NCBI RefSeq assembly: GCF_007748095.1
Contig: NZ_CP036287.1
Coordinates: 5,208,001-5,272,000 of the forward strand
Direction: 5' to 3'
Source of the DNA: Engelhardtia mirabilis
GTDB taxonomy: Bacteria; Planctomycetota; UBA1135; GCA-002686595
DNA length: 64,000 bases
Under the pieces are notes generated by a model. That model saw only the letters and a program-made list of their open reading frames with translations. It did not search any database and was not told where the DNA came from. Position numbers and translations under genes: made by a program. Numbering within the stretch: position 1 is the first letter of the stretch; every line of letters begins with the position of its first letter. This document shows, in pieces, positions 1-9,192 of the stretch.

Positions 1-285
1 CTCGGTTGGGCGGAGCCGGGGAGCGAACCTCGCTCCCGACGCGTCCAGACGTCGTGTTCCGTTGAGAGTGAGCAGACCGCGCGAAGACCCGCGCGGCGGT
101 CGCAGCCCTGGGCGCCGCGCCCCGAGGGGTGCCGCGTCCAAGATGCTGTGGCCATTGCCGTCCCCCGCGAGCCGCTGTCGAGCTGACCTCGAGGCAATCG
201 CCCGGGGGTCAGGTCGGCCAAGGGCCGGATGGGAAACGGTTGATCTAGAGAGCGCCGGCGCGCGACCCGCGGGTCGCACTCCGGT
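1..285. other. Left edge without a recognisable gene
   Basis: I see no convincing coding region in this stretch. The open frames across it have no recognisable motif. The only clear feature nearby is the tRNA that begins at its right edge. Confidence 0.5.
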
Positions 286-360
286 TGGAGCCAGCGGTGG
301 GACTCGAACCCACAACCCCCTGATTACAAATCAGGTGCTCTACCATTGAGCCACGCTGGC
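286..360 (-). tRNA. tRNA-Thr (anticodon UGU)
   Basis: The minus strand folds as a full cloverleaf: a seven-pair acceptor stem (GCCAGCG with CGCTGGC), a D arm, an anticodon stem CCTGA/TCAGG around loop TTTGTAA, and a T arm with GTTCGAGTC. The anticodon reads TGT, so it decodes ACA and probably other Thr codons. CCA is encoded at 286-288, so no added tail is needed. It lies 176 bp downstream of aroC on the same strand. Confidence 0.95.
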
Positions 361-536
361 AGGAGGGCCCCGGGGGGAGCGCTGCGGACGGAGCAGGTCG
401 AGCTAGGCGAAGTCGAGACGGCCCGGGCCGCCAGAAGGACGGGAGATGGTACGGATCGCCCGGTGGCGGTCAACGGTAGCCGCCCGAAAATCGGCGCCAG
501 GGCCCGAAGCGCGGAACGAAGTTCGCCGCACCAGCC

Positions 537-1688
537 TCAGACCTCCTCCACCCGTCGGCGCCAGGCCTCGAAGTTGTCGCGGACCTGGTCGAGCGAGTCG
601 CCGCCGAACTTGTCGCGGAACGAGCGCGCCAACTCGAGCGCCACCATCGCCTCCCCCACCACACTCGCGGCGGGCACCGACGTCACGTCGGAGCGCTGGT
701 AGGTGGCCCGGACCGTCTCGCCGGTCTCGAAGTCGACCGTGTCGAGCCCCCGCCGCAGGGTCGGGATGGGCTTCATGGCCACGCGCGCCACCAACGGTTC
801 GCCGGTGGTCATGCCCCCTTCGAGCCCCCCGGCCCGGTTGGTGCGGCGCCGGAAGCGCCCGTATCCATCCGCGTCCGGTCCGCGCAGCTCGATCGCGTCG
901 TGAACCTCGGAGCCGGGCCTGCGCGCCGATTCGAAACCGAGCCCGAACTCGACCCCCTTCATGGCCGGGATCGAGAGCAGCGCTCCGGCCAACCGACCGG
1001 TCAGCCGCTCGGGCCCACTGGCGTGACTGCCCAGACCCGGCGGCACACCGGTAGCGACCACCTCGAACAGGCCTCCCAGGGTGTCCAGCGCCTCCAGGGC
1101 CTCGTCCACCCGGCGCTTCCAGGGCTCCTCGCAGGTCGGATCGACCCCCAGGAACTCGCTCCGCTCGCGCAGGCGCTGGCGGCCGTCGCCGGCCCGCTCG
1201 TAGGCGTCCGCCGCCGCGGCGACCCCGCCCAACTCCACCGTGTGCGCGAAGACCTCGACCCCGAAGGCCTCGATCAACTGCCGCGCCGCCCCCGCCAGAG
1301 CCACCCGCATGGCCGTTTCGCGGGCACTCGCCCGCTCGAGAATCGCCCGCGGATCACGGTGGGTGAACTTCTGACAACCGGCCAGGTCCGCATGGCCCGG
1401 GCGCGGGTTGGACGGCACGGGCAACGTCTCGATGGAGTCGTCGCGGTTGGCCAACCGCAGGCACAGGGGCGATCCCAGGGTGCGGCCTGCTCGAACGCCC
1501 GCCAGGACCTCGACCCGATCCGTCTCGAGCTTCGCGCGCCCGCCACGACCGTAGCCGCGCCAGCGACGCGCCAACTCCGCATCGATGCGCTCGGTCGACA
1601 GCTCCATGCCAGCCGGCAAGCCCTCGAGCACGCCGATCAATGCGGGTCCGTGGGATTCACCCGCCGTGGTCCAGGTCAAGGTCGCCAT
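537..1688 (-). CDS. aroC: Chorismate synthase
   Basis: Converts 5-enolpyruvylshikimate-3-phosphate to chorismate with reduced FMN, the last common step of aromatic amino acid synthesis. The 383-residue product starts MATLTWTTAGESHGP, where GESHG is the family's N-terminal signature. Further family motifs are RDPRAILERASARETAMRVA and GGMTTGEP. The frame is open upstream to 1724, but the ATG at 1688 puts the protein at the usual family start and length. It is the third gene of a minus-strand run (glycosyltransferase, mutS2, aroC), 107 bp after the mutS2 stop. No strong Shine-Dalgarno sequence is visible. Confidence 0.95.
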   Translation of the reverse strand: MATLTWTTAGESHGPALIGVLEGLPAGMELSTERIDAELARRWRGYGRGGRAKLETDRVEVLAGVRAGRTLGSPLCLRLANRDDSIETLPVPSNPRPGHADLAGCQKFTHRDPRAILERASARETAMRVALAGAARQLIEAFGVEVFAHTVELGGVAAAADAYERAGDGRQRLRERSEFLGVDPTCEEPWKRRVDEALEALDTLGGLFEVVATGVPPGLGSHASGPERLTGRLAGALLSIPAMKGVEFGLGFESARRPGSEVHDAIELRGPDADGYGRFRRRTNRAGGLEGGMTTGEPLVARVAMKPIPTLRRGLDTVDFETGETVRATYQRSDVTSVPAASVVGEAMVALELARSFRDKFGGDSLDQVRDNFEAWRRRVEEV

Positions 1689-1795
1689 CGGCCGCGGATT
1701 GTCGGCCAGGGCGGGCCGACCCACAACCTGCTCGCGACTTCGATCGGCGCCGACCGTGCGGCCAGGTCCACGGCCCCACGGACGATCGCCAGCAC

Positions 1796-4027
1796 TCAGA
1801 GAGCTTCGATCCCCGAAACGTCCTCGAGGCGCAGTTCCAGGTCCCGCTGGCCGAGTCGCACGACGATCCGCCCCTTGGCTCGATCCAGCCGCTGAACCGG
1901 GCAGCGCTTCGAGTAGCGCGGAACGAAGACCAGATCGCCCTTGCGGAGCTGGTCCAGGAAGGCCTGCCGGCGGTCGGTCAGCCCACCCGCCGCAAGTGCC
2001 CGCTCGAGTTCCCCCAACAAAGCGTCGACCTTGGCCCGTTGACCGCCAGCGAGTTGGCCCGCGACGGCGCGCAGCTGGTCGACGACGCCCCGCGCCGCAC
2101 TCGTGCGCGCCTCGAGGGCAGCCTGGGCCTCGTCCAGAAGCATGTCGCGTTGGTGCGCGAGTTCCCCGGCTTCGCGCTCCAGCTCCGATTGGTGCAGCTC
2201 CGCCGCCGCCAGGCGCGCTTCGGCCTCCGCACGGTCCTTCTCGGCCTGCTCGCGCGCGGCGCGCAGGTCGCCCATCAACTTCTCGGACTCGGCGCTCGGG
2301 CGCTCGAGCCGGCGCCGGGCCTCGGCCAGGATCGACGGCTCGAAGCCGAGCCGCTGGGCGATCTGCAGCGCCCGCGACTCGCCCGGGGCGCCGACCACCA
2401 ACCGATAGAGGGGCCGCAGGGTCTCGGCGTCGAACTCGGCGCTGGCGTTCTCGGCCCGCGGCCGGCTAAAAGCGAACTCCTTGAGGCGACCGATGTGCGT
2501 GCTGGCCAGGGTCGGCGCGCCGGCGACCAACAGGTGGTCGAGCAACGCCGCCCCGAGAGCCGCCCCCTCGGCCGGATCGGTCCCGCCGCCCAGCTCGTCC
2601 AGAAGGAACAGCATGCGCGGACCCGCCCGCGCCAGGCCCGCGGCGATCCGCGCCAGGTGCCCGGAGAAGGTCGACAGGCTCTGCTGCACCTCTTGCTCGT
2701 CGCCGATGTCGGCCACCACGCCCGAGTAGATCGGGATGGTCGAGCCCGGCCCGCAGGGGAAGGGCAAGCCCAGTCGCGTCAGGAGCGCGGCCATGCCCGC
2801 GGCCTTGAGCGAGAGGGTCTTGCCGCCGGTGTTGGGACCGGTGATGACCAGCACGTCGAAGGAATCGCCGAGCCGCAGGTCGATCGGCACCGCGCGCTCG
2901 AGGGCGCCCTCCTTCTGCTGATCCACGAGCAGCGGGTGCCGCGCCTCCTTCAACACCAACACCGCCGGCTCGCCCACCGCGGGGATCGTCGCGGGACGCG
3001 CGTCCAAGGCCCGCGCCCCGCGCGCGCCGATCACCGCCAACTCGACCTCGGCCAGGCGTTCGGCCACCCGCTCCATGGCCTCGGCCCGCTCCAGGGCGGA
3101 CTGGGTCCACTCGATGAACAGGCGCGAGACCTCGCGCTCCTCCTCCGAGCGCACACCGGCGAGTTCGTTGCCGCGGGCGATCAGCGACTCGGGCTCGATG
3201 AAGACCGTGCCCCCGGTGGCACTGGTGTCGTGGACGATGCCGCGCAGACGCCCGGCGCTCTTGGCGCGCACGGCCAACACCGGCCGACCACCCCGTAGGT
3301 GCACTCGACCGACCTGTCCGTCGGCGAAGACCGACCGCAGATCGGGCCGCGCGGCGATCGTCTTGGCGGCCTGTTCGAGGGCGCGCATCAACTTACCCAT
3401 GCGCTCACGCACCCCGGCCAAGCGCGCGCTGGCCCCGTCGCGCACGCGACCGCGGGGATCGATCCCCGCCTCGAGCTGATTGTGCAGCGCGGAGAGGTCC
3501 GGCAGGCCCTGGCGCAGGCGCGCCAGCTCGGGGGCCGAGTCCCGGTGCTCCTCGAGCCAGGCCACGATGCGTTGGCGCGCGCGCATGAAGCTGATCAGCG
3601 TCACGAAGCCGTCGCCGGTGATCGCGCGGTTGTAGAGGCTGGCGTCCTCGAGCACGGGCAGGGGATCGGCCAACTCGCCCAGGGGCGGTCCCTCGGCAGA
3701 GGCGGGCAGCGCCAAGAGCTCCGCCACCCGAGCGTGGGCCGCGCGGGCCTCGAGCGGCGAGCGCGGCTCCAGCTCCAAGAGGGCCCGGCGCCCCAGGGAC
3801 GAGGCCGCCTGGCGCTCGAACAGCGCGCGCACCGCGGGCCAGTCCAGACGCGCCGCGGAGAAGTCCTCGAGGCTCGCCGGGGGCAGGTCGTCGTCCGCGC
3901 TGGCTCCGCGAGCTCGGGGCGCCGACGGGTCGCCTTGCGCGCTCGTCGGCGAGCCCCCGGATCCGGCGATCGGCGTCGCCGCGGCGGTTTGGGCCGCAGG
4001 CTGCTCGCCGCGGCGCTTGCCCTTCAT
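1796..4027 (-). CDS. mutS2: MutS2-family ATPase lacking the C-terminal Smr domain
   Basis: A MutS-like ABC ATPase of the MutS2 branch, 743 residues. Known members act in suppression of homologous recombination or in rescue of collided ribosomes. A Walker A motif GPNTGGKT lies near residue 400, Walker B/signature LFLLDELGGGTDP follows, then a long coiled coil (Glu/Ala/Arg rich) and a short basic beta-rich tail. The family normally ends in an approximately 80-residue Smr nuclease domain with an LDLRG-type motif; here the frame stops at EDVSGIEAL and no Smr-like sequence fills the 107 bp before aroC. The start at 4027 gives an ATGA overlap with the upstream gene. A low-complexity N-terminal extension of about 45 residues precedes the core. 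An alternative ATG lies at 4045. Confidence 0.9.
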   Translation of the reverse strand: MKGKRRGEQPAAQTAAATPIAGSGGSPTSAQGDPSAPRARGASADDDLPPASLEDFSAARLDWPAVRALFERQAASSLGRRALLELEPRSPLEARAAHARVAELLALPASAEGPPLGELADPLPVLEDASLYNRAITGDGFVTLISFMRARQRIVAWLEEHRDSAPELARLRQGLPDLSALHNQLEAGIDPRGRVRDGASARLAGVRERMGKLMRALEQAAKTIAARPDLRSVFADGQVGRVHLRGGRPVLAVRAKSAGRLRGIVHDTSATGGTVFIEPESLIARGNELAGVRSEEEREVSRLFIEWTQSALERAEAMERVAERLAEVELAVIGARGARALDARPATIPAVGEPAVLVLKEARHPLLVDQQKEGALERAVPIDLRLGDSFDVLVITGPNTGGKTLSLKAAGMAALLTRLGLPFPCGPGSTIPIYSGVVADIGDEQEVQQSLSTFSGHLARIAAGLARAGPRMLFLLDELGGGTDPAEGAALGAALLDHLLVAGAPTLASTHIGRLKEFAFSRPRAENASAEFDAETLRPLYRLVVGAPGESRALQIAQRLGFEPSILAEARRRLERPSAESEKLMGDLRAAREQAEKDRAEAEARLAAAELHQSELEREAGELAHQRDMLLDEAQAALEARTSAARGVVDQLRAVAGQLAGGQRAKVDALLGELERALAAGGLTDRRQAFLDQLRKGDLVFVPRYSKRCPVQRLDRAKGRIVVRLGQRDLELRLEDVSGIEAL

Positions 4028-5790
4028 TCGCCGTCGTGACGACATGCGTACAACTCCAGGTCGGTCGCGCGGCCGCCGGCGCGGGCGATTGCGAGCCGGG
4101 CGATGCTGGCGTAGCTCCACTCCCCCGTCTCGAACAGCCAACCGCGATAGGTCTCGAGGAAGGCGCGGTGGGCGCGGCCCTTCCAGTCCAGGGGTTCGGT
4201 GGAGAAGACGACGTCGAACTGGCCGGCCCAGGCGCGCAGTTGGGCCCCGTTCCAGCCTGGATCCTCGCCCATGAAGGTCACCACCATCTCGGGCTGACCG
4301 TCCGGGCGCACGCGGCCGGCGTCGCGCCGCAGGCGCTCGGGCGCACCGCCGCGGGCCAAGAGGCCCAGGTGCAACGCGGCCGGCGAGAGTTCGGAGTTGA
4401 TGCCGAGCCAGGCCACGCGAGCGGTGGGACCCGCGGCGGCCGCGGCGGCGTCGAGCAGCGCGTCGTACTCCGCTCGCTGCAAGCCGGCGGTCGGCAGGCC
4501 GCGCGCGGGCGAGAGTGAGAGCCGCTGGCGGTGCAGTGCGGCGAGGTATTCGGCGTTGTCCGCCGTGCGCAATCCCAACGCACCGGCGGCCAGGCCCGCG
4601 TCGAGGGTCGGCGAGACCAGGCCCACGGCCCCCACCGCGCCCAGGAAGATCGCCCGCCCCGCACGCGAGGTCGGCGCGAGGCGCGCGAGCCCGACGGCGG
4701 CGAGGGCCCACAGGGCCAGGGCCGGCGGCAGCAGGAAGCGCTCCAAGTGGAAGTTGTGGGCCAGGATCGGACCAAAGCCCGTGACCAACACCAGGGCCAG
4801 GCAGCGCACCGCCGGCCGACGCACCCAGACCAGGGCCAGACCCGCGGCCCCGAGCGTGATCAGCAGACCCCGGGGGCCGGGCGCCAGGTAGGTGGCCATG
4901 TCCCAGACCCGGATCGCGTAGGGCGTGGTGCCGAGCTGCGTGTTGCCGCCGAGGAAGGCCAGGAAGGCCGAGCGGTGCGAGGCCGCGACCTCCGCGCCGG
5001 CGGGGAAGGGCAGGACAAACCACCAGAGCCAAGCCAGGGCGCTCGGCAAGCCCAGAGCGATGACCCGCTCCATGGCCTGGCGCGCCCGACCCGCGCGGAT
5101 CAGACCCGCGCTCTCGATGGCCAGGTCCAGGGCCAGGCCCAGGCCCAGCAGCAGGGCGTAGTTGAACTTGGTGAAGAAGCAGACGGCGATCAGCGCGCCG
5201 GCCAGCAGGTCACGCCGCACGCGCTCCGCTCGGCCAGTGGCCCCGCCGCGCCGCATCCAGGCCCACAGGGCGAAGGTCGCGGCGACGGTGAACGGGATTT
5301 CGAGGAACAGGGTGCCCGAGAAGGCCAGGGCCATGGGCGAGGTCAGGGCGATCGCCGGCAGGATCCAGGGCACGAGGGCAGCGCCCGCGAAGGGCTGGAC
5401 GGCGTCGCGCTCGATTCGATCGACGATGGCGCGACCGAGGAGGAACAGGCCGAACAGGCCCAGGGCCCACAGGCCCCTCGTGGCCGCCCGCGCGACTCCC
5501 TCGCCCACTCCGGCGATGGACTGGACCGTAGCCAGGAACGCCGGGTAGACCGGCGGGTATTGCTGGCAGTCGAGGGCCACGTCGATCGCCTCGCGGGTCT
5601 GGCCGGCCTTTAGCGCGAGCACCATGCGGGCCGCCGGCAGCGCCGCGTGCATCGACTCGTCCCAGCCCAGGCTGCGGTCCATGGAGACGGACCCCGCGCC
5701 GATCGAGCCCGTGAGCAGGGCCAGGACCAGGGCGATCCAAGGCGCCCGAGCGGACGGGCGACGAAGGGGTTCGGACGAAGGGCTGGCCAC
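4024..5790 (-). CDS. Multi-pass membrane glycosyltransferase, GT-C type (PMT/ArnT-like)
   Basis: A 588-residue integral membrane protein. A first hydrophobic segment (about residues 15-35) is followed by a luminal loop with GWDESMHAALP, matching the acidic Asp-Glu loop that GT-C enzymes use to bind a polyprenyl-phosphate sugar. About ten further hydrophobic segments run to residue 400, followed by a soluble C-terminal domain. The family transfers sugars from polyprenyl phosphates to proteins, lipids or glycans outside the cytoplasmic membrane; acceptor and sugar cannot be told here. It is the first gene of the run into mutS2 (ATGA overlap) and is divergent from the transsulfuration gene at 6308. 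Confidence 0.7.
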   Translation of the reverse strand: MASPSSEPLRRPSARAPWIALVLALLTGSIGAGSVSMDRSLGWDESMHAALPAARMVLALKAGQTREAIDVALDCQQYPPVYPAFLATVQSIAGVGEGVARAATRGLWALGLFGLFLLGRAIVDRIERDAVQPFAGAALVPWILPAIALTSPMALAFSGTLFLEIPFTVAATFALWAWMRRGGATGRAERVRRDLLAGALIAVCFFTKFNYALLLGLGLALDLAIESAGLIRAGRARQAMERVIALGLPSALAWLWWFVLPFPAGAEVAASHRSAFLAFLGGNTQLGTTPYAIRVWDMATYLAPGPRGLLITLGAAGLALVWVRRPAVRCLALVLVTGFGPILAHNFHLERFLLPPALALWALAAVGLARLAPTSRAGRAIFLGAVGAVGLVSPTLDAGLAAGALGLRTADNAEYLAALHRQRLSLSPARGLPTAGLQRAEYDALLDAAAAAAGPTARVAWLGINSELSPAALHLGLLARGGAPERLRRDAGRVRPDGQPEMVVTFMGEDPGWNGAQLRAWAGQFDVVFSTEPLDWKGRAHRAFLETYRGWLFETGEWSYASIARLAIARAGGRATDLELYACRHDGE

Positions 5791-6307
5791 GGGCGAAGTC
5801 TACGGGCCCGGACGGTGCGGCGTGGAGCGGCGCGCGCGGGGCTTGTGGGTCGACGGGGCCCGAAGGGTGACGGGTCGATCGATGGTCAGCCTGGACTCCG
5901 GCAACCGAATCGATGGCTCCGGGCTCGTTCCACCAACCGCCGCTGCAGGGTGGAGGGGCGGCCGCTCGACCCAGCGGGGGTGAGAGCGGGTCCCTCGGGG
6001 GTTGCCCTCCGAATCGGTCGCGGCATGTGCCTCGCAACTCGGCCCTTGCGGCTCGCGCTCCGTCGCCACGCCGATCGGCAGCCGATCGCCGGCATCGAGG
6101 GCCGCGGGCGCTCCGACCGGCCTGGGGCGAGTCGGAGCGGCCCTGCGATGTGGTCGGAGTCGCGTTCGAAGGTCGGGCGCGCGACCGAAACCCACGGCCC
6201 GGCGACCACCCGGCAGGGGGTAACCTCTGCGCCCGCGTCTGCTCCGTCGCCCCCGGGCGGAACCGCCCGAACGGAGCCGACGCACGACTCCCTGACCCCG
6301 CCGACCG
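5791..6307. other. Divergent intergenic region (517 bp)
   Basis: No convincing gene. It must hold the promoters of both the minus-strand glycosyltransferase and the plus-strand transsulfuration gene. The right part (6159-6277) contains three hairpins, annotated separately; the left part shows nothing I recognise. Confidence 0.5.
6159..6277 (+). promoter_or_regulatory. Structured 5' leader of the transsulfuration gene
   Basis: Three hairpins lie in a row before the start codon at 6308: 6159-6164 with 6180-6185; 6213-6219 with 6224-6230, closed by a GTAA (GNRA-type) tetraloop; and a two-part stem with outer arms GCTCCGT (6241-6247) and ACGGAGC (6271-6277) and inner arms 6255-6260/6263-6268. 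The gene acts in sulfur amino acid metabolism, which often has RNA-level control. I could not match the hairpins to a SAM or SAH riboswitch core, so a regulatory role is inference. Confidence 0.3.
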
Positions 6308-7531
6308 ATGTCTGAACCGACCCCCAACTCCGAGATCCCCCACAACCGCGGCCGCATCGACACCCGCGCGGTCCACGCGGGGCAGGTCTCGGACGAGCGC
6401 AACGGCGCGTTGATGACGCCGGTCTACTTCAACAGCACCTACGAGCAGGACTCGCCCGGCGTGCCGCGCCAGGGCTACGAGTACTCGCGCACGACCAATC
6501 CGACGCGCACCGCCCTCGAGCTGAACCTCGCCTCGCTCGAGTCGGCCGAGTGGGGCCTGTGCTTCGCATCGGGCCTGGCCGCGATCGCGTCGCTCTTGCA
6601 CCGCTGCAAGGCCGGCGATCGGGTTGTCGCGGGCAACGACCTCTACGGTGGCACCCACCGACTGTTCACCCGCTGCTACGGACAGTTCGGGATCGAGTTC
6701 GAGTTCGTCGACTCGACCGACCTGGCTGCGGTCGAGGCCGCCCTGGCCAAGGGCAACGTGCGCTACTTGCACCTGGAGTCGCCCACCAACCCCCTGCTGC
6801 GCCTGGCCGACATCGAGGCCTGCGCCAAGCTCGCCCACGCGGCCGGCGCCCTGTGCGTGGTCGACAACACCTTCGCGACGCCCTACCTCCAGCGGCCGCT
6901 GGAGCTCGGCGCGGACCTGGTCGTGCATTCGCTGACCAAGTACCTGGGCGGACACTCGGACGTGGTCGGCGGAGCGATCCTCGGACGCGACCCGAAGGTC
7001 CGCGGAGAGATCGCCTACTACCAGAACGCGGTCGGCGCGCAGTTCGGTCCGATGGACGCGTTCCTGGTCATGCGCGGGACCAAGACCCTGGCCGTACGCA
7101 TGGAGCGCCACTGCTCCAACGCCCTGGCTGTCGCGCGGCACCTGGAAGCCTCCGACCTGGTTGATCGGGTGATCTACCCCGGCCTCACCAGCCACCCCCA
7201 GCACGAGTTGGCGGGGCGTCAGATGAGTGGCTTCGGCGGCATGGTGTCGTTCGAACTCTCCGGCGGCGTCGACGCCGGCGTGGCCTTCTGCAACGCGACC
7301 GAGGTCTTCACCCTGGCCGAGTCCCTGGGTGGCGTCGAGTCGCTGATCGAAGTGCCGCCGATCATGACCCACGCCGCGATCCCGGCCCAAGAGCGCCGCG
7401 CGGCGGGCCTGCAGGATGGCCTCGTGCGCCTGTCGGTCGGCATCGAGCACGTGGACGACCTGCTCGACGACATCGATCGCGGACTGGCGGCGGCGGCCAA
7501 GACCCTCGCCAAGGCCAGCGTCAGGTCCTGA
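6308..7531 (+). CDS. PLP-dependent transsulfuration enzyme (cystathionine gamma-synthase/lyase family)
   Basis: A 407-residue Cys/Met metabolism PLP enzyme. The family makes or splits cystathionine, or forms homocysteine from acylated homoserine. Visible signatures are YEYSRTTNPTR near residue 58, the cofactor-contacting segment LESPTNPLLRLADI, the VVDNTFATP stretch, and the Schiff-base lysine in SLTKYLGGHSDV near residue 218. Length and order match the family over its full extent. Sequence alone does not separate gamma-synthase (MetB), beta-lyase (MetC), gamma-lyase or O-acylhomoserine sulfhydrylase, and no neighbouring met gene helps. It is a single plus-strand gene convergent with the next one, 41 bp away. 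Confidence 0.88.
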   Translation: MSEPTPNSEIPHNRGRIDTRAVHAGQVSDERNGALMTPVYFNSTYEQDSPGVPRQGYEYSRTTNPTRTALELNLASLESAEWGLCFASGLAAIASLLHRCKAGDRVVAGNDLYGGTHRLFTRCYGQFGIEFEFVDSTDLAAVEAALAKGNVRYLHLESPTNPLLRLADIEACAKLAHAAGALCVVDNTFATPYLQRPLELGADLVVHSLTKYLGGHSDVVGGAILGRDPKVRGEIAYYQNAVGAQFGPMDAFLVMRGTKTLAVRMERHCSNALAVARHLEASDLVDRVIYPGLTSHPQHELAGRQMSGFGGMVSFELSGGVDAGVAFCNATEVFTLAESLGGVESLIEVPPIMTHAAIPAQERRAAGLQDGLVRLSVGIEHVDDLLDDIDRGLAAAAKTLAKASVRS

Positions 7532-7572
7532 TTCGGGGCGGCCCTCCCCTGCCCTCGTCGACCAACTCCCGA

Positions 7573-9033
7573 TCAGTCGACTGCAGGGGCGGGTGGGGGC
7601 AACACCAAGAAGCGCAGCCCCTCGCGCTCGACAAGACGCGCGCCCGAGACCGAGGCCAACCGGGTCGAGAGTGCTTCCATGAAGGGCTCGATCGCGGGCT
7701 GCCGATCGAGGTACTCGCCCCAGTTCAGGTCCAAGACGAGACTCAGCCCGCTAGCTCGAGCGGATTCAACCTGCTGAGCGACACTCTCGGCAAACATCTC
7801 CGGTGCGGCGCCGAGAGCGGACGCCTCGTACAACTGCGGCCACAAGGCCTGTTCGGCGATGGCCTTCGATCGGCCGGACACCAGCTGTAGGGAGAGGTCG
7901 GCGCTCAGAACGACGGTTGGGCCCTCAGTCGTCGCCGAGACCACGCGGTACCGGTGATCGCCCCACGCGGCCTCCTCAATCGCCTGGTCAATAGGGAGCA
8001 GCCAGGCAACCACCGCGGCCTGGAGCACCACGAGCGGCCCAACGACTGTAAGGACCCGGCGCGAGGAGAAACGCTGCTCGCACCACTGCAGCAGTGACGC
8101 GGCGCTGTGAGCCATGAGCGGCGCGATCCCGAGAAAATAGCCACCGCTGGTCGAGACACCGAAGATGGTGAAGAAGACTCCGGCCACCAGCAGAGCGACA
8201 CCCAAGGACGAGGACCTCGACCTCAGCAGGAGCGGCAGCCCAGCTACTGCTCCGACTGCGATCAACATCAGTGGTCCAAAAATCTCGTCGACGACGAAGC
8301 TCCATGAAGGCAAGCGGGCAAATTCGGTCAGAAGCCACAATGCCTGACCCGCGGCTCCGCCGCGGTCCACCGCGACGCTCATGGCCGAAGTCAGGAACAG
8401 AGCTGCGGCAGCAACGAGATCGCCGGCAAGGATAAAGGCGAGGTCCCGCCAGCTCGTAGCGTTGGCTCGCGAGAACGTCGACAGCACGGAACCGAGGGTC
8501 AAGCCCACCAGGACAACAGCATTCGAGCGATGTAGAAGGATCGCCGCCGTGGCCCCCAAGACCCAGACCGCCGCGCGGACTCCGCGACGACCGACCACCC
8601 CGCCGCCCAATGGCCAGCAGTAGGCCGCGATCGCACAGCCGAGCATCTGCTGGGTGTGCAGCTCCGGGAGGGACCCATGGAACCAAAGCCCCCATGTGCC
8701 CACCAATCCGGCCGTCGCCAACAGTGCTCCGAAAGCGCCGAATCGACGCATGCAGCTCGAGAGCACGAACCACAACGCGATCCCAGCAGCGAGGGCCGAC
8801 ACGAGGTGCAGCGCATCGAGTGCGCCAAGCTCAGGAAAGACCTCCATGCTGAGCCTCGCCGCCGGGAGGACCGCTGCGTGGAGCCACAGTGGTTGGTCGA
8901 CCGAGGAGTCCACCAACTGTCCCACGAGTAGCGGAGCGTCACCCCACATCCAGCGCACTCGAGTTGCGTAGAGCGCTCCCGCCGCGAGCAGGCACAGCAG
9001 TACCGCCGATCCGAGGAGTTGCTTGGGTCGCAT
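7573..9033 (-). CDS. Multi-pass membrane protein, possibly glycosyltransferase-like
   Basis: I do not recognise the exact family. The 486-residue protein starts MRPKQLLGSAV; the frame is open upstream to 9183 but that extension looks non-coding. An N-terminal hydrophobic segment (residues 5-25) is followed by a loop with WGDAPLLVGQL, about nine more hydrophobic segments to residue 345, and a soluble C-terminal part. This layout resembles polyprenyl-linked GT-C glycosyltransferases, but the acidic loop motif is not clear. GC content is visibly lower (58 % in a 60-base line counted near 7741, against 73 % near 6541). It is the last of three minus-strand genes with such composition. Confidence 0.6.
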   Translation of the reverse strand: MRPKQLLGSAVLLCLLAAGALYATRVRWMWGDAPLLVGQLVDSSVDQPLWLHAAVLPAARLSMEVFPELGALDALHLVSALAAGIALWFVLSSCMRRFGAFGALLATAGLVGTWGLWFHGSLPELHTQQMLGCAIAAYCWPLGGGVVGRRGVRAAVWVLGATAAILLHRSNAVVLVGLTLGSVLSTFSRANATSWRDLAFILAGDLVAAAALFLTSAMSVAVDRGGAAGQALWLLTEFARLPSWSFVVDEIFGPLMLIAVGAVAGLPLLLRSRSSSLGVALLVAGVFFTIFGVSTSGGYFLGIAPLMAHSAASLLQWCEQRFSSRRVLTVVGPLVVLQAAVVAWLLPIDQAIEEAAWGDHRYRVVSATTEGPTVVLSADLSLQLVSGRSKAIAEQALWPQLYEASALGAAPEMFAESVAQQVESARASGLSLVLDLNWGEYLDRQPAIEPFMEALSTRLASVSGARLVEREGLRFLVLPPPAPAVD

Positions 9034-9192
9034 CAGACGCGAGGATACGGGTGTGCAGCGACCCCAGCTACCAGTGAACGGCGGGCTCGAGACCGGGTGA
9101 TGCCGCGATCCGAGTTGGCCTTGGCCGTGGCACCCGCCGAACTTGCGCCAGGACCCATTGCACGAGGACAGGTGCGAAGCCACGGCGAACCG

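Noticed and set aside
4046..5032. N-terminal extension of MutS2 to over 1000 residues
   Set aside because: It runs antiphase through the membrane glycosyltransferase gene; the ATGA overlap at 4024-4027 fixes the real start.
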